Of a stretch of DNA of 64,000 nucleotides, positions 45,275-57,070 are shown piece by piece (position 1 is the stretch's first letter; each line of letters opens with the position of its first letter). The position numbers and the translations under genes are program-made. The DNA comes from Stenurella melanura. Its lineage: Eukaryota; Arthropoda; Insecta; Coleoptera; Cerambycidae. The stretch lies in NCBI GenBank assembly GCA_963583905.1, contig OY757309.1, positions 224,232,904 to 224,296,903 on the forward strand. The letters are read 5' to 3'. The notes beneath the pieces were generated by a model that did not search any database, was not told where the DNA came from, and saw only the letters and a program-made list of their open reading frames with translations.

Positions 45275-46170
45275 TACTGTGTTTTTACCTCTTTAATAAT
45301 GGTTCATATCTCGACAGTTAACCACTTTATGGGTTCTTGACAAGAGTGCATATGTTACGTATAGGTCATTGGAAAATATGAATTAATTAGTTGAAATTGA
45401 TATTCGCACAGTGGCGTAATATGTAATTTAGGAGGGGTGAAGGGGTTTATCATTTATGTTGTATGCCACTGGCAAAAGCGATTTAACATATTGTTTTTGT
45501 TTTAATCAAAGCCTACTTTGAAAAATCGTACATCCCTAAATCATTATTTAAATTGGTTGCATTGAATACTTTAAAACCAAATATCTCGAAAACAGTTACC
45601 GTAGCGATATTTAAAAGTTATGGCTTTTTCACGTAAAATTACAGGAAAACAGGAATTTTTATTTTAATTTTTTTTTAAATATCGCCAAAAAAATATGAGG
45701 TATAAACGACACGCAATCTATCGTAGGTGGAGCCCTCTACAAACAACAGCAAAACTGTGAACAGAAAAAACCCCCAATCATTAAATTTTGTTAAAATATT
45801 TAACTTTTTAAAGAAATTATTTAAAACAAAAAAAAATCAACTTTGACACCCTGTGTCTCTGTTATTATCAACTTTTGGACTAAGGTAAGTTTGGTTAAAT
45901 CGCAATATTTTGGCATAAGAAATCTGCCATTGCTCTGTGTACAATTACTTATGGGACACCCTGTATTAATTATCCCTGTTGCAAAATTTCTGATCTGTTG
46001 CAAATAAATATTGTTATTATTATCAATTTAATATAATTATTAATATATTTGATGGGGTCTATCTGTCTCAAAACAAATGTTCAGGCATTCATTAAGTAAC
46101 ATTTGTTTATATATGTTTTATTAATTGTCTTTATTGCAATATTTCTGCTCTGTTGTAAATAAACATTGTT

Positions 46171-47684
46171 ATTATTGATTGATTTGTTAGCGTAAGATGA
46201 ACATTTTTGCAGATTCCGGGCGATCAGTCTACAAGGTTCGTTCCAATACGCTGCTCGGTCGTCTGCCGAACACGCCTAACGGACGGCCAAACCGCGTGCT
46301 GGAACTAAACCTTAGATGTTTTATATAACGCCGGACCGACTGCATATGCTGGGTTGGACATTGGACATGCGTGTTGTCAGCAGCGAGAGCCACATGTTGC
46401 ATCGTGTAGGAATATAGGATGGGAAGTGTAGATGTTTGTGAGATGCTTCTTCTAAGTTTTCATACTTCTTTTTTAGTTTCCATCTGTCATCATCGGATGG
46501 GAAGTGTAGGCGTTTGCCAAATGCTTCTTTTTAGTTTCCATTCTTCTTTTAAGTTTTGATTTATCATCATCTTATTTATTCTTCTTCTAAGTCTTCTGTT
46601 TCTTCCGTTTCTGAATCCCACCTTCTTCCGCTCGCTTGCGTTCACTTCCTTTGTCTGCCAAGACATACATACATTCGCTCGCCGTAGGGAGCTTTTTTTA
46701 ACCATTCCACAGGTACATATCCATTTACGGTGGAAGTGCAACGAAGAGCCCTGTCTAGAGGTAGAAAGAGCTTTTTACAGCGGGTTATGACAAAGAGACC
46801 CGAGAAAATATTTTGCACACCCTGTATGTTACTTTGTTTTTCTAATAATTACTTTCAAGTGCTACTTTCCAATTCCGGGTATTTTTCTATTTCATTACCT
46901 ATATTTAATACCTTTTTAATTTTTATTTCAATTTTTTTCAATTTTAATAAAGAAATAATCGGATAAATTAATACACTAATAAACTAATGCTACAAATTAA
47001 ACAAAACTTATCTCTTTTCATGCACAGCTGGCTGTTTATATTGCCTTATAAAGACATATGTTGCTCTTATCCACTCGAAAAGGTATAAATCCAGCTATAG
47101 GCACTGCACTAATATAGACACTTCTTTACTTTATTTTTGGTACCTACTATTAACACACTTTACACTAATCTCTCAATTATTAATTCGGTGTGTGCTTTGT
47201 TCTTTTATCATTATACCTCATTTTACGCAGAATTTTTTAATCTACCAGTGACTTAAATTTTATTGAGTTTAATTGAGTTTTAACCTTTTCTTTTCGCGTT
47301 TTCTTTAAGAGCCTCACACTGCACATCTGCCCTCGACTAGCATCAAGCTGACCAATCAACATTGTTATTATTATTAACAAACGCTTTTATTTGCCAGTTT
47401 TGGTTTTAATTACAGACAATAATTTAATACATTTGGCATTAATATATATTAGAGTTATAAACAATGTGTGATAATGTGTCATATTTTTCCAAAACCAGTT
47501 CTCGACGACCGTACAATGTGAGGGTCGTAAATCAGAACTTTTTCGTTCAAGGTCGTTTGTTTAAAGGAAAATTATTAATATTTCTAAATGCAATAAAAAT
47601 ATAGATACATTTTTGTTTTTCGAATACTATGTTATCATTTGTGGCAGTAATTTTATTTTGTTTATATTGATATACAGGGTGTCC
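46171..47684. other. 1.5 kb without a recognised gene
   Basis: A GC-richer patch at 46210-46420 has CGGTCGTCTGCCGAACACGC-type text. A degenerate duplication of GATGGGAAGTGTAG...TTTTAGTTTCCAT lies at 46418-46550. A solitary CACCCTGTATG end lies at about 46817. No coding sequence was recognised. Confidence 0.45.
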
Positions 47685-48087
47685 CAAAACTCAACGTCTT
47701 CCCGTGGAGGGCTGACAGGCCAGCTCATGACAGACCAGAAAATTAAAATGTTACCTTGGTAAAAAATTGTTAGTTTTTGACATATTGGCACTTTTATGAA
47801 TTTCGTGAACATCGACATCTTAGATCAGTTTCTCTCGTGCCACAGCTACGAAATTCCATATTTTAAGATTCTAATTTTTATCACACAATCCAACTAATAG
47901 TGCCCATATCTTTGTTGAAAGAAACATTTATGACCGATTCATGAGTTCTTTTTATACAGGGTGATTCACGTAGGCCATTCATTAGAAGTTTTTCAACTTG
48001 CAGTTGGATTAGTAACTTGAAATTTGGTATGCAGCCATAATCGATCATGCCCGTTCTATCTAAAATATTTTCAGTCCTCCAACTATA

Positions 48088-49727
48088 CAGGGTGTGCCAA
48101 AAATTGGTACCAACTTTCTTATTTTAAATGGAAACCTATATTTTTCTTTACATGGTTCGATTGGTCTTCTAATTCTGAGTTTAGAGAACCTAAGTTATGT
48201 TAACTTATCTATTACAATTTTTGACATATGTCCAATTTTTTGAAAAAAATTGCCGCTGTAGTAGTTTACGAACAAATTTGTATCTCGCAAACCTTTCAAA
48301 ATTATGAAACCAAATTTGTGAAGCAGTTAGCTGGAAGTCCATGCTAACTTTTGATGTCCCATCGGTGGTCCCATTTTGTACCATATGGGCGCAGTCGATT
48401 TTTAAATGTCGCAATCAAAAATCGTCAAAAAGTCAATTTTTTCAAATGGCACCTACTATATTTTTTCACACTATTCGAGAGAAAATTGAATTTTAGGGTG
48501 TTACTTAAGCATTCCCTATACCTAACTTCACCCCATATCGAGTTATTCAATAAAAATCAAGAAATACCTTATCTTGCCGAGAGATTCCTTACTTCATCAA
48601 GTATGTCATGGAAACAAAAGACAGTTGTAATAATTTTTTAAGAAAAATATGGATTCTTATTTAATTACACACAACACCAACAAATTATTATTAACGAACA
48701 AGAACAATGTTGACGAAATTCTGACGTAAATGTTCAATGTGACCACCATATTTTTGTTCAAATATTCTATTATTCTACTTTCAACAGATTGCGTAGCACA
48801 TCTTTGCGCCTACCATTTCTGATGCCAGAAATCAATGCAAAATTGAATTTTAGGGCCACTTTTATTAACATTGTGTATGTCTATCTACAGTCGTTTTTGA
48901 GTTATTGGCATTTTTTGAAAAAAATATTGTTTTTTTTTTCTCAACGGTAGTAGGCTTTGGAAACAATCATTTCATTTCAATTTTTATCCAAAAATCGTAT
49001 TGCAATAATAAATAATAACAACAAATAAACAGATTAACAAAATAACTATTTCAATACAAATGCTCAATGTGTGCACCGTTTTCACTGACAGAATTTCGTT
49101 AACATTGTACTTGTTCGTTAATAATAATTTGTTGGTGTTGTGTGTAATTAAATAAGAATCCATATTTTTCTTTAAAAATTATTACAACTGTCTTTTCTTT
49201 CCATGGCATACTTGATGAAGTAAGGAATCTCTCGGCAAGATAAGGTATTTCTTGATTTTTATTGAATAACTCGATATGGGGTGAAGTTAGGTATAGGGAA
49301 TGCTTAAGTAACTCACCCTAAAATTCAATTTTCTTTCGAAAGGTGTGAAAAAAAATAGTAGGTGCCATTTGAAAAAAAATGACTTTTTGACAATTTTTGA
49401 TTGCGACATTTGAAAATCGACTGCGCCCATATGGTACAAAATGGGACCACCGATGGGACATACAAAGTTAGCCTGGACTGCCAGCTAACTGCTTCACAAA
49501 TTTGGTTTCATAATTTTGAAAGGTTTGCGAGATACAAATTTGTTCGTAAACTGCTACAGCGGCAATTTTTTTCAAAAAATTGGACATATGTCAAAAATTG
49601 TAATAGATAAGTTAACATAACTTAGGTTCTCTAAACTCAAAATTAGAAGACCAATCGATCCATGTAGAGAAAAATATAGGTTTCCATTTAAAATAAGAAA
49701 GTTGGTACCAATTTTTGGCACACCCTG
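48088..49727. mobile_element. Inner CAGGGTG element with about 640-bp TIRs, non-autonomous
   Basis: Ends CAGGGTGTGCCAAAAATTGG and its complement are bordered by TA (48086-48087, 49728-49729). TIRs extend to about 48725 and from 49095, with a few mismatches. The central 370 bp carries only scraps of a minus-strand transposase tail, so the copy cannot move by itself. Confidence 0.88.
48717..49105 (-). pseudogene. Two scraps of mariner-type transposase C-terminus
   Basis: On the minus strand at about 48700-48790 the peptide KYGGHIEHLRQNFVNIVLVR is readable. At about 49050-49085 NGAHIEHLY is readable. Both resemble the GGHIEHL tail of mariner-type transposases, and the N-terminal side of each is unreadable. 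Their presence in the centre of the inner element suggests an internal-deletion derivative of an autonomous parent, with the tail present twice. Confidence 0.6.
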
Positions 49728-49862
49728 TATAGTTGGAGGACTGAAAATATTTTAGATAGAACGGGCATGATCGATTATGGCTGCACACCAAATTTCAAGT
49801 TTCTGATCCAACTGCAAGTTGAAAAACTTCTAATGAATGGCCTACGTGAATCACCCTGTATA

Positions 49863-50640
49863 TTAGCTAACTTAGACTCTTCATGCTGTAAAAAAAATTA
49901 CTCTAACCTGGCAAGTTATTTTAAAAAATTGCTCACACTGTAGTTTTTAAAATACCACATCAGTTTCTAGGATTTACTTTAGAAAAAAAGATGTTATTTT
50001 GCTGCAAAAGGATGTCATTGTGAAATTATTTCAATCACTTGGAATTCGAATGGAAACACTTGTATTTATTAAAAACTAACCAAAACACAAATGATAATAA
50101 AAAAGAAATGTATCGCCTGCCACCAAGTCGAATGCCAGCGCGGCATCTTTTTAAAAAGACCTTGTCCGTCTTGCAATTCCTGCGAAATTTCTTTATTGTG
50201 CGGCTTCATTCATGCGGTGTTTCAATTAATTTACATTATTTATTGATTTTACATAGACCTTCTCTTTTATGTGAACCCAGTAGAAAAAATTGGTGTATTT
50301 AAATCCGGAACTGGGAAGGCCACAAAATGGGACCAAGACGGCCGGGCCGATCCATCTCTGTGGATAAGTTTGGTCCAAATAATTTCTCGCACCTCGTACG
50401 TAATGAGCTAAACAGCCGTCACTTTAATTTAACAAGTGTTTTCATTCGAATTTCTAATTATTTAAATAACTTCACAATGAGTTCCTTTTACAGTAAAATA
50501 GCAATATCTTTTTTTCTAAATTAAAATATAGAAAACGTTACAGCATTTTAAAAATTACACGAAATGAGCAATATTTTAAAATAACTTGCCAGGTTAGAGT
50601 GGTAACTCTTTTTACAGTATGAAGAGTCTAAGTTAGCTAA
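49863..50640. mobile_element. Palindromic TIR element, TTAGCTAAC ends
   Basis: Left TTAGCTAACTTAGACTCTTC is complementary to the right end, and the arms remain alike through ATTACTCTAACCTGGCAAGT, about 65 bp. TA lies outside both ends (49861-49862, 50641-50642). It inserted immediately beside the right end of the 47957 element, sharing the junction. The interior (including 50040-50520) has no recognisable gene. Confidence 0.8.
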
Positions 50641-51009
50641 TAGAAAAAGATTAACTCATGAATCGGGCAATTAATTTTTTTAAAGTTATGGCAGTATCAA
50701 TTTTAGTTAGGACTGTGATCAATAGCAGCAGGGTTATTCAGTGTTGCGCAGCAAAAATTAGAATCTTAAAATATATAATTTTTAGCTATGACACGCGAAA
50801 AACTGACCTAAGGTATCGATTTTCACTTTTCACGAAATTCGGGTTTCGGTATCTCAAAAACTAACAATTTTTATGGAATATAAATCTTAAACATAATAAC
50901 TTATGTTAGAGAGTTCAAAAGAAGTGTCAAGTCTAACTTAGACTTGAAATTTCTTTTCAAAATATGGAAAATTGATAAAATGGTAATATAGAATACTTCC
51001 AGTTGATAC

Positions 51010-51870
51010 TAGATCTTGTCCGTCATACACAACGATCACCAGAGGCGTACAAATGCGAATGAAATTAATTGGTTCGCTTGTAGACCAAGCTCCAGAGAAT
51101 GTAGAAGGCCGATTTTTTTTAATCGCCAGATATTATGATTCTGAATAAGTACCCAGATTGACCAATAAAAATCTCTTCAGCATTTTTCTACAGCCAAAAG
51201 AATTTTGAAAAAACAGATTTAGTTGAAGTTACAAAAAAGTGTTTCAGATAAAAGTTGTAGGCAATAACATTGTCTATCGCCCTGTTGAAATCCGATTTCA
51301 AAGTAGTGAAATTGGAAAAATGTGAACTTTAGATCAAATTCAAAAAATTTGAAAATTTTAAATGTGAAAAAAGCAAAATAAATGTTTTCTCTTCGATTTT
51401 CCGGATTTTCTCTCATCTCAGGGCAAGTCACACAAAAAACAATATTTTGAAAATCGTTTCACATCACCTACTTGAGAATACTTTTAGTTATAATTGGTTA
51501 CATTTTCATCTTAATTAGTTGCTTTTTCGAAGAGATATTTGAGTTTAAAGGAGTAAGCTGATGTCTTTTTTCTCCTTGAAATTGTGAGATTAGCTTTCAC
51601 AATTTTGAAATCAGGTTTAAGCGAGGCGATAGAAAACGTTATTGTCTAAAACTTTTATCCGAAATACCTTTTTATAAAAAAAAAGTTACCGCCAAAAAAA
51701 TTTGTTTTTTCAAAATCCCACAAAAAAAATACAGAAGAGATTTTTAGTCCCCAATCTAGGTACTTACTTATTCATCTAGCGATTAAAAAAACATCCTTCT
51801 ACCTCAATTTGACGTAAATTAGTCTTCTTTGTCTCTGGAGCTTGGTTTATTGGTTCAGAGCCAGATAAAA
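51010..51870. repeat. Foldback element, arms about 310 bp
   Basis: 51060-51320 is inverted at 51600-51860. Shared landmarks are ACCAAGCTCCAGAGA, TTTTTTTAATCGC, AAAATCTCTTC, TTTTGAAAAAACA, and GGCGATAG-type text near 51280/51630. Divergence is moderate. No coding capacity was recognised, and no clear target duplication. Confidence 0.75.
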
Positions 51871-53525
51871 ATTTTATCCGCCATCTCTGAGCCACCATTT
51901 TAAAATTTCAACTTTTCTGAATTCTCCCTAAAGCCTGAGCACATGACGTATCAAATGTCAGCTTCAGGTTCACGTCCATTTTTATACGAATTGATTTCTT
52001 TACAGAAATTGGTTGTCAATCTTTCTTCATAAATTATATGCAGTGTACTGCGTCTGTGCAACTTTTGCACGTTTGTGGAATATACATAATACTTTGGTAG
52101 AAAATATTGAAACTAAGAAAATTGCTGATCAGCTCTTTTTTTATATAAATATATACTTCATTTCATATTTCCATATTGTATAAGTTTTCAAAATCCTTAT
52201 GCAGCAACTCACTTGTCACATGCATGAACATTTCATATTATGAATATCTCAGATTGTTAGATTAAAACATGACCCTTCAAATGGATATTTAATCACGCTG
52301 TAATATGCCGTAAAAGAGGGTAAATACCCCCTTGGATCTCCTGGGACTAGTGTATTGAATTACTTTCACCACATATAAACGGCGATTCAATAGCGCTACT
52401 CCTCCTTGCCCATTAACTCGCTGATAACTGCGGGTAACTACCAAAACTGGCAAATTACTACATGCTGATGTTCAACTGGCACAACAGGGGAGACAAAGAG
52501 AAACACTCTGTTGCTTTTGTTTGAATTTGTTCTGCTATTTTTACCATCTGTCATCTAATTTAATATCTGCGAGAGGACGAGCAGAATTCTTGAGGGAATT
52601 CTCCAATGTTCACCGTGAAATTGTTTTAGCAAATCTCGTCCTTGGTATTCTTACTTTACGTGACAGTTTATTAGGGTTTCTAGCTATTGATTGAAACTGA
52701 ATACACTGTTCGAATCGATATATATGACGCTAATAGCTTTGCAACAGAACCTGTCTAAACGTTTTAACTAACACATTACAACTTAAAACTAATCTGACGA
52801 TTATTGTAAGAATTTACTAATTTAATAGTAAAAAACGGTACTTTAATGCAGTTGTTCATTTTTAAAACGGGTACGAGTTGCAGTCATAGGTAACCGACTG
52901 CAAATACCTATTTGATTAATAGTTTGCTAGAAAACGGCTCATTTCACTTTTATGCGGTGCCACTGAGATTAAGTATATTACCCATTGTTTTTATTTTGTT
53001 TTCAAATGGGTAATCATAGTCGGTAGCCCTAGTTATTCGTATAGTATATATGATCTCAATTGGGACAGCATAAAAACGAAAACTCGGAGTAAAGTCTGCA
53101 TCTTTATGGGACATAGGCGGTGGCGGTAGAAATGTAAAAATGCTTTAAATACTAAACAGTTATTTTTTAATTGTTAAAGTAAGTGATTTCTATAATATCT
53201 TCGTTAAACAGAAGTGGTTAATGAAAAAATATATTTATCACATTTGATAAGTCACATAAATGATATATTAAGGCTACGTCTGTCTAGTGACCTACTTCTC
53301 GTTCTGTCTTCTAGCGGCAAAGTTATGTAATCTTAGGCGGGAGTTGCATAGATGGTATATAATTCTTCTGAAGGGGTGTAAAGCAGCGACTGTCTTGTTG
53401 TCTATGAACTTTAAATAAACAATATGTCGTTCGTCACTATCCGAGTTTTAGAACTTGGATCGGTATTTACATTAACAATAATTGGATCGATAGGGGGTAA
53501 TATAGAATATTCATTTTCCTTTTTA
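51871..53525. other. 1.65 kb without a recognised gene
   Basis: No domain, tandem repeat or inverted repeat was supported. It may include the 3' non-coding part of the DDE transposase remnant. Confidence 0.4.
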
Positions 53526-54772
53526 TCACATGAGATATACACTTCCGCCATCGCTTTTGCCTATTTCGTCTACTATTATCTTTATATTCCTTAAGACAGA
53601 CTCACTTAATTGTGGGGATCAATTATATTGACGTAATCTTGTTTTTACATCAACCCATGCCATTTCAATGGGGTTGAAAGTGCAATAATATGGAGGCAGA
53701 CGTAAAATAGCATGATCGTGTGCTTCAAAAATTCTTTCAACGGCATATTCCCTTTTAAATTTTGCTTTTCAATCAGTTCTAATAAAGTCTTTTTTGGGTT
53801 TTTTCTAATACTTCCAAGCATTTACCTTTCATAAATTCAACGATATCGCCTTTTCTTGTGTTGGTGTTCGGAATTTTTGTGTGTTGCCGCGAATGGTATG
53901 ACGCGTTGTCCATAACAATTACAGAATTTGGTGGGATATTTGGTAACAGCTATTCCTTTGCCTACTTCTCAAATAATTCGGCTGTCATATCCTCGTGGTA
54001 GTCAGTAGAGGATTGCTTGATATTTTTAGCAGCCAATAACAACGCATTTGGAATAAAACCGTTTTTACTTCCAGCATGTAGAATTATAATTCTTTTTCCC
54101 CTAGAACATGGAGCACTTAAATTACAATTTTTGGTGTTATCTACCCAACCGTATTGAACTACATCATGGGTGTCACACCATGTTTCGTCAAGATAAATTT
54201 TTATGTCTCTATATGTATCTCCGTATTCTTTTATTTTTCGCAAGTACTCGTGTTGATGATCAACGATGCGTGCTGATTCCATAACTACCATTCATTTGTC
54301 CATTTTTTGTACCTAAAACCGCAATCGAGCAAAACGTTTCGCAAAGTATCTAATGATTTATATTTATAATTTGGATAGTCGCGTAACTTATCCCTAATCA
54401 TTTCTAATAAGGGCACCTTCTGTTCATTGTAAAAGTCATACACAAATCGACGAATGACATCTTTGGACGCGTTATCAAGTTTTTTAAGCTTTTGTCAAAC
54501 TATGTTCCGTTCAATAACATGATCAACTACATCCCCGGCTCTAATAACCCTATATATTGTAGTACGGCTAAATTTGATTAATTCACAAATCCTCTTCACA
54601 ATTTGATTATATGAAGAATCAATATTTTCGCCTTTTAAACACGAGTAAATATTCAAAATAACCCTTTGAATTTGAACGTGTAAGTCTTTATTTCAAATTT
54701 CGCTTGTATAGGCTCTGTATCAAAATCGTCCGTTTCGTTGTCACTACTATCGAAGGGCCTCCAAAATGCCAT
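53526..54772 (-). pseudogene. DDE_3-type (IS630/Tc1-mariner superfamily) transposase, decayed
   Basis: The minus strand starts ATG at 54772 (MAFWRPFDSSDNETDDFDTE), passes a frameshift, then reads QIVKRICELIKFSRTTIYRV (helix-turn-helix) and ASKDVIRRFVYDFYNEQKVP. Past a 2-base shift near 54290 a clean stretch gives DIKIYLDETWCDTHDVVQYG (first Asp), KRIIILHAGSKNGFIPNALL and DYHEDMTAELFEK. After a stop come LLPNIPPNSVIVMDNASYHS (second Asp) and, beyond more lesions, LRLPPYYCTFNPIEMAWVDV (catalytic Glu). The order and about 415-codon span fit a complete gene of the insect family annotated as DDE superfamily endonuclease. At least five stops or frameshifts disable it. No TIRs were identified. Confidence 0.85.
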
Positions 54773-55210
54773 TTTAAACAATTAATTGCAAAAAATCACT
54801 CAAACACAGTAATAAAACTAAAAATTTGTTTAAATATTCACTAGAATTAAGTAATTTATAACGCTGCCTGGCTGTACTGCACTACGTAATGCAGATCATA
54901 GGATACAAATAGTTCATACGTATTTTTTGTTTTATATATTATGGCATGCAAGAACTCTGAACAAGGTTGGTGTTGACAAATCAAATTCGCTAAGCATCTA
55001 ATCCCACCTATATTTCTATGTGACAGGCGGATCAAGTCCACGTGGACTGTAGACGAGGAGTAATGAATATAAATCATTAAAATTCTGTGCTCTCTTATTC
55101 AACGTGAAGCGATATATTGATGATAACCCGTAAGGTCCTCTAGTTCCGTGCTGTTCCAATTGAGTGCGTAAATACTCTAATAGTCTCATTAAAAATACCT
55201 TCTGACACTA
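54773..55210. other. Spacer upstream of the DDE remnant
   Basis: Would hold the 5' end of the DDE transposon, but no matching inverted repeat was found. Confidence 0.4.
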
Positions 55211-55720
55211 TTTTAAGGGTAGGCGCTGACTAGAAATTTTTTGTTTCCGAAAAATTTTGTCATCGTCGCGCCGTGTCATTTGATGTCGCCATATGTGTGC
55301 TCATTGCGTCAAATCGTCATTGTAAACTGCTAGTATTGTTCAATCAGTATTTCATTATTTATGTCTTCTTGCTGTATTGTTGAAGCCATAATATCATTCT
55401 CAAAAATAGCCTAGTTCTATTCAACGCACCAAAAATTGCCAAGTGAGCGCACTTCCATAAGAATGTGTGCCAAAGAGACGGTCACTTTGTGTCACGCCAC
55501 CCTCTTGTTGTCTCGTGATGTCTCGTCACCGTAGTGCGCACGTTACCTTAAGTCTTAATAGACCGGAGACAAGCGATAATCGGCGTTCACGGTGGGATGA
55601 GGCCTACGCTGCTCTCAGCATTGAAGACCATACCGGCCTGCCAAAAATCAGCCGAATGGTTGGCAGGTCAAATACAGAAGGCAGTCGTCTTGGGATCCCT
55701 GCGTCTACTTAGGGCACACG
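55211..55720. repeat. Dispersed repeat related to 9800-10030 and 11405-11567
   Basis: GTAGGCGCTGACTAGA (about 55219) is the complement of text at 11540-11567. TCTCGTGATGTCTCGTCACC and TTAATAGACCGGAGACAAGC (55510-55580) match 9868 and 11492. An 81-codon frame (55467-55712) crosses it without a recognised domain. Gene-like GC content at 55560-55830 is noted but not explained. Confidence 0.6.
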
Positions 55721-57070
55721 ATTCTGGAATTTACAACCACTAACCCTGCGGGATGTGGGGAGTCGTTGTAGATAATTCGCTGGCGCTTCCGCCGTGAGAA
55801 TATCGGAGACACGGGGGAACTGTCCAGCATCGCTAACGCGAAAAAAAAAAAATAATAATAATACTTTATTTCCACATTTAAAATGTAGAGTGCAAATATA
55901 AACTACAAATACTAGAGTGCAAATATAAACATAAACACTCTCTAGACCTGTAATAAATATTACAATAGTCAACAAACAAAATTAAAAACACTTAAAAAAA
56001 AGAAAACATAAATTACTTATATAAAACGTGTAGACAGTAAAAAGATTTAAATATATCTGTATTAAACAAAAAAATCATCCAGGGTATAGCATACTTTATT
56101 TACCAATAATAATAGGAACAACATTCAAAATGGCCTTTTCACACAATCCGTCAGTAGAGTAGGGCCAGTAAGTCCAAGTAGTAGAGAAAGGGGCGTACGG
56201 ATTTACGAATTTCCTAAATTCGCACGTACGTAATTTGAAAAATGAAATAACTCGGATTGTGTTAATGAGCTTGTTCCATGATATTTTTTTTTTATATGGT
56301 TTTCATACTTTTTCATATAGTACTCGATATTCTCATTATGCACTTAAAATTTCGTATTATTAACTTTTTCCGTTCTCGAGATATAAGGAGTTGAATTTAG
56401 TAATAGTTGCAAAAACCGAGCGCTCATTTGTGACGTCACTATACGCAAGTGACGTAAGAAAAGTGGTTTTCTGGGATCTTTCAAATTTAACCTGATAAAT
56501 CGAAAAACATGGAATTTTCAAACGCTCGTAACTAAATAAATACGTCGAGTGGAAGTTCGTTCTAAGTCTCTACGGAAAGGAGAAGGTCGGCGATGAATCC
56601 TAATCGTAAATTTCAGGATTAAAATCAATAATTCGTCCCGACAGGAGCGAGAGAAAATTGTAATTTTTTGACATTTCACCAAATTGTACTCCCCTACTGT
56701 CAAGAAATAAACACAACATACAATACTTCGAAAACACATAATTATAACAACTAAGGTGTATCAAGTCCACTGAGATCGCCGAGTCTATGCGTATAGTGAC
56801 GTAGCGCCTGGCCACGCCCAATTTTCGCGAGATGAAGATTTGTATTAGTTTTTAAGATACTAAACGTGCGAATACGATTCTGATTTTTTGCAGATCTATT
56901 ATTTTATGCTTGCACTTTCGATTTATGAAATGAAAAAAAAGCCGAACAAGCCCATTATGCATGCACCAAATGTCTTAAATTTAAAATATTATGTTTAATA
57001 CTGGAAACATTATCTCCACGTATTTGTCAGCGCAGCCGCAAATATTTGTCCGTTGCAATAAAACCGCTAC
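55721..57070. other. 1.35 kb without a recognised gene
   Basis: Contains a tandem pair of AGAGTGCAAATATAAAC... (about 55888-55932) and TGACGTCACTATACGCAAGT near 56430 with a loosely inverted GCGTATAGTGACGT near 56789. No gene was recognised. Confidence 0.45.

Larger units (their letters stand above)
40780..45963 (+). mobile_element. Mariner-type element (about 2.08 kb without its nested pogo element)
   Basis: The left end is CAGGGTGTCCCATAAGTAAT and the right end is its complement, with TA outside both (40778-40779, 45964-45965). The TIRs extend about 455 bp (to about 41240 and from 45520), with several mismatches. Inside lie a frameshifted transposase (41241-42118) and, after it, an inserted pogo element (42177-45274). 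The arm divergence shows it is older than the 7157 element. Confidence 0.9.
40690..46170. repeat. Diverged direct repeats flanking the 40.8-kb element
   Basis: 40700-40765 (TCTATCTGTCTCAAAACAAA, TGTTCAG.CATT) is repeated directly at 46042-46105. 45978-46020 (TTGCAAAATTTCTG, TGTTGCAAATAAATATTGTT) is repeated at 46134-46175. The mariner element therefore inserted in a pre-existing tandem duplication. Confidence 0.75.
47957..49858. mobile_element. Palindromic CAGGGTG MITE (about 260 bp) split at its centre
   Basis: Outer arms 47957-48087 and 49730-49858 are near-perfect complements, beginning CAGGGTGATTCACGTAGGCC and meeting at TCCAACTA. TA flanks both ends (47955-47956, 49859-49860). Between the arms sits a second CAGGGTG element. 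Removing it with one TA restores TCCAACTATATAGTTGGA, a palindrome centred on TA. Confidence 0.88.
47685..50880. mobile_element. Outermost layer of a nested palindromic mariner-type stack
   Basis: The left arm starts CAGGGTGTCCCAAAACTCAA after TA (47683-47684). Its inner part (47760-47956) is matched in inverted orientation by 50643-50880, sharing AAAATTAGAATCTTAAAATAT, TCACGAAATTC and AAAAACTAACAATTTTT. The right terminus is not preserved. Everything between 47957 and 50640 sits at the arm junction, so this layer was the target of the inner insertions. Confidence 0.7.

Noticed and set aside
55467..55712. 81-codon frame in a GC-richer patch as a host exon
   Set aside because: Part of it is the dispersed repeat shared with 9.8 and 11.5 kb. 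No domain or conserved splice signals were recognised.
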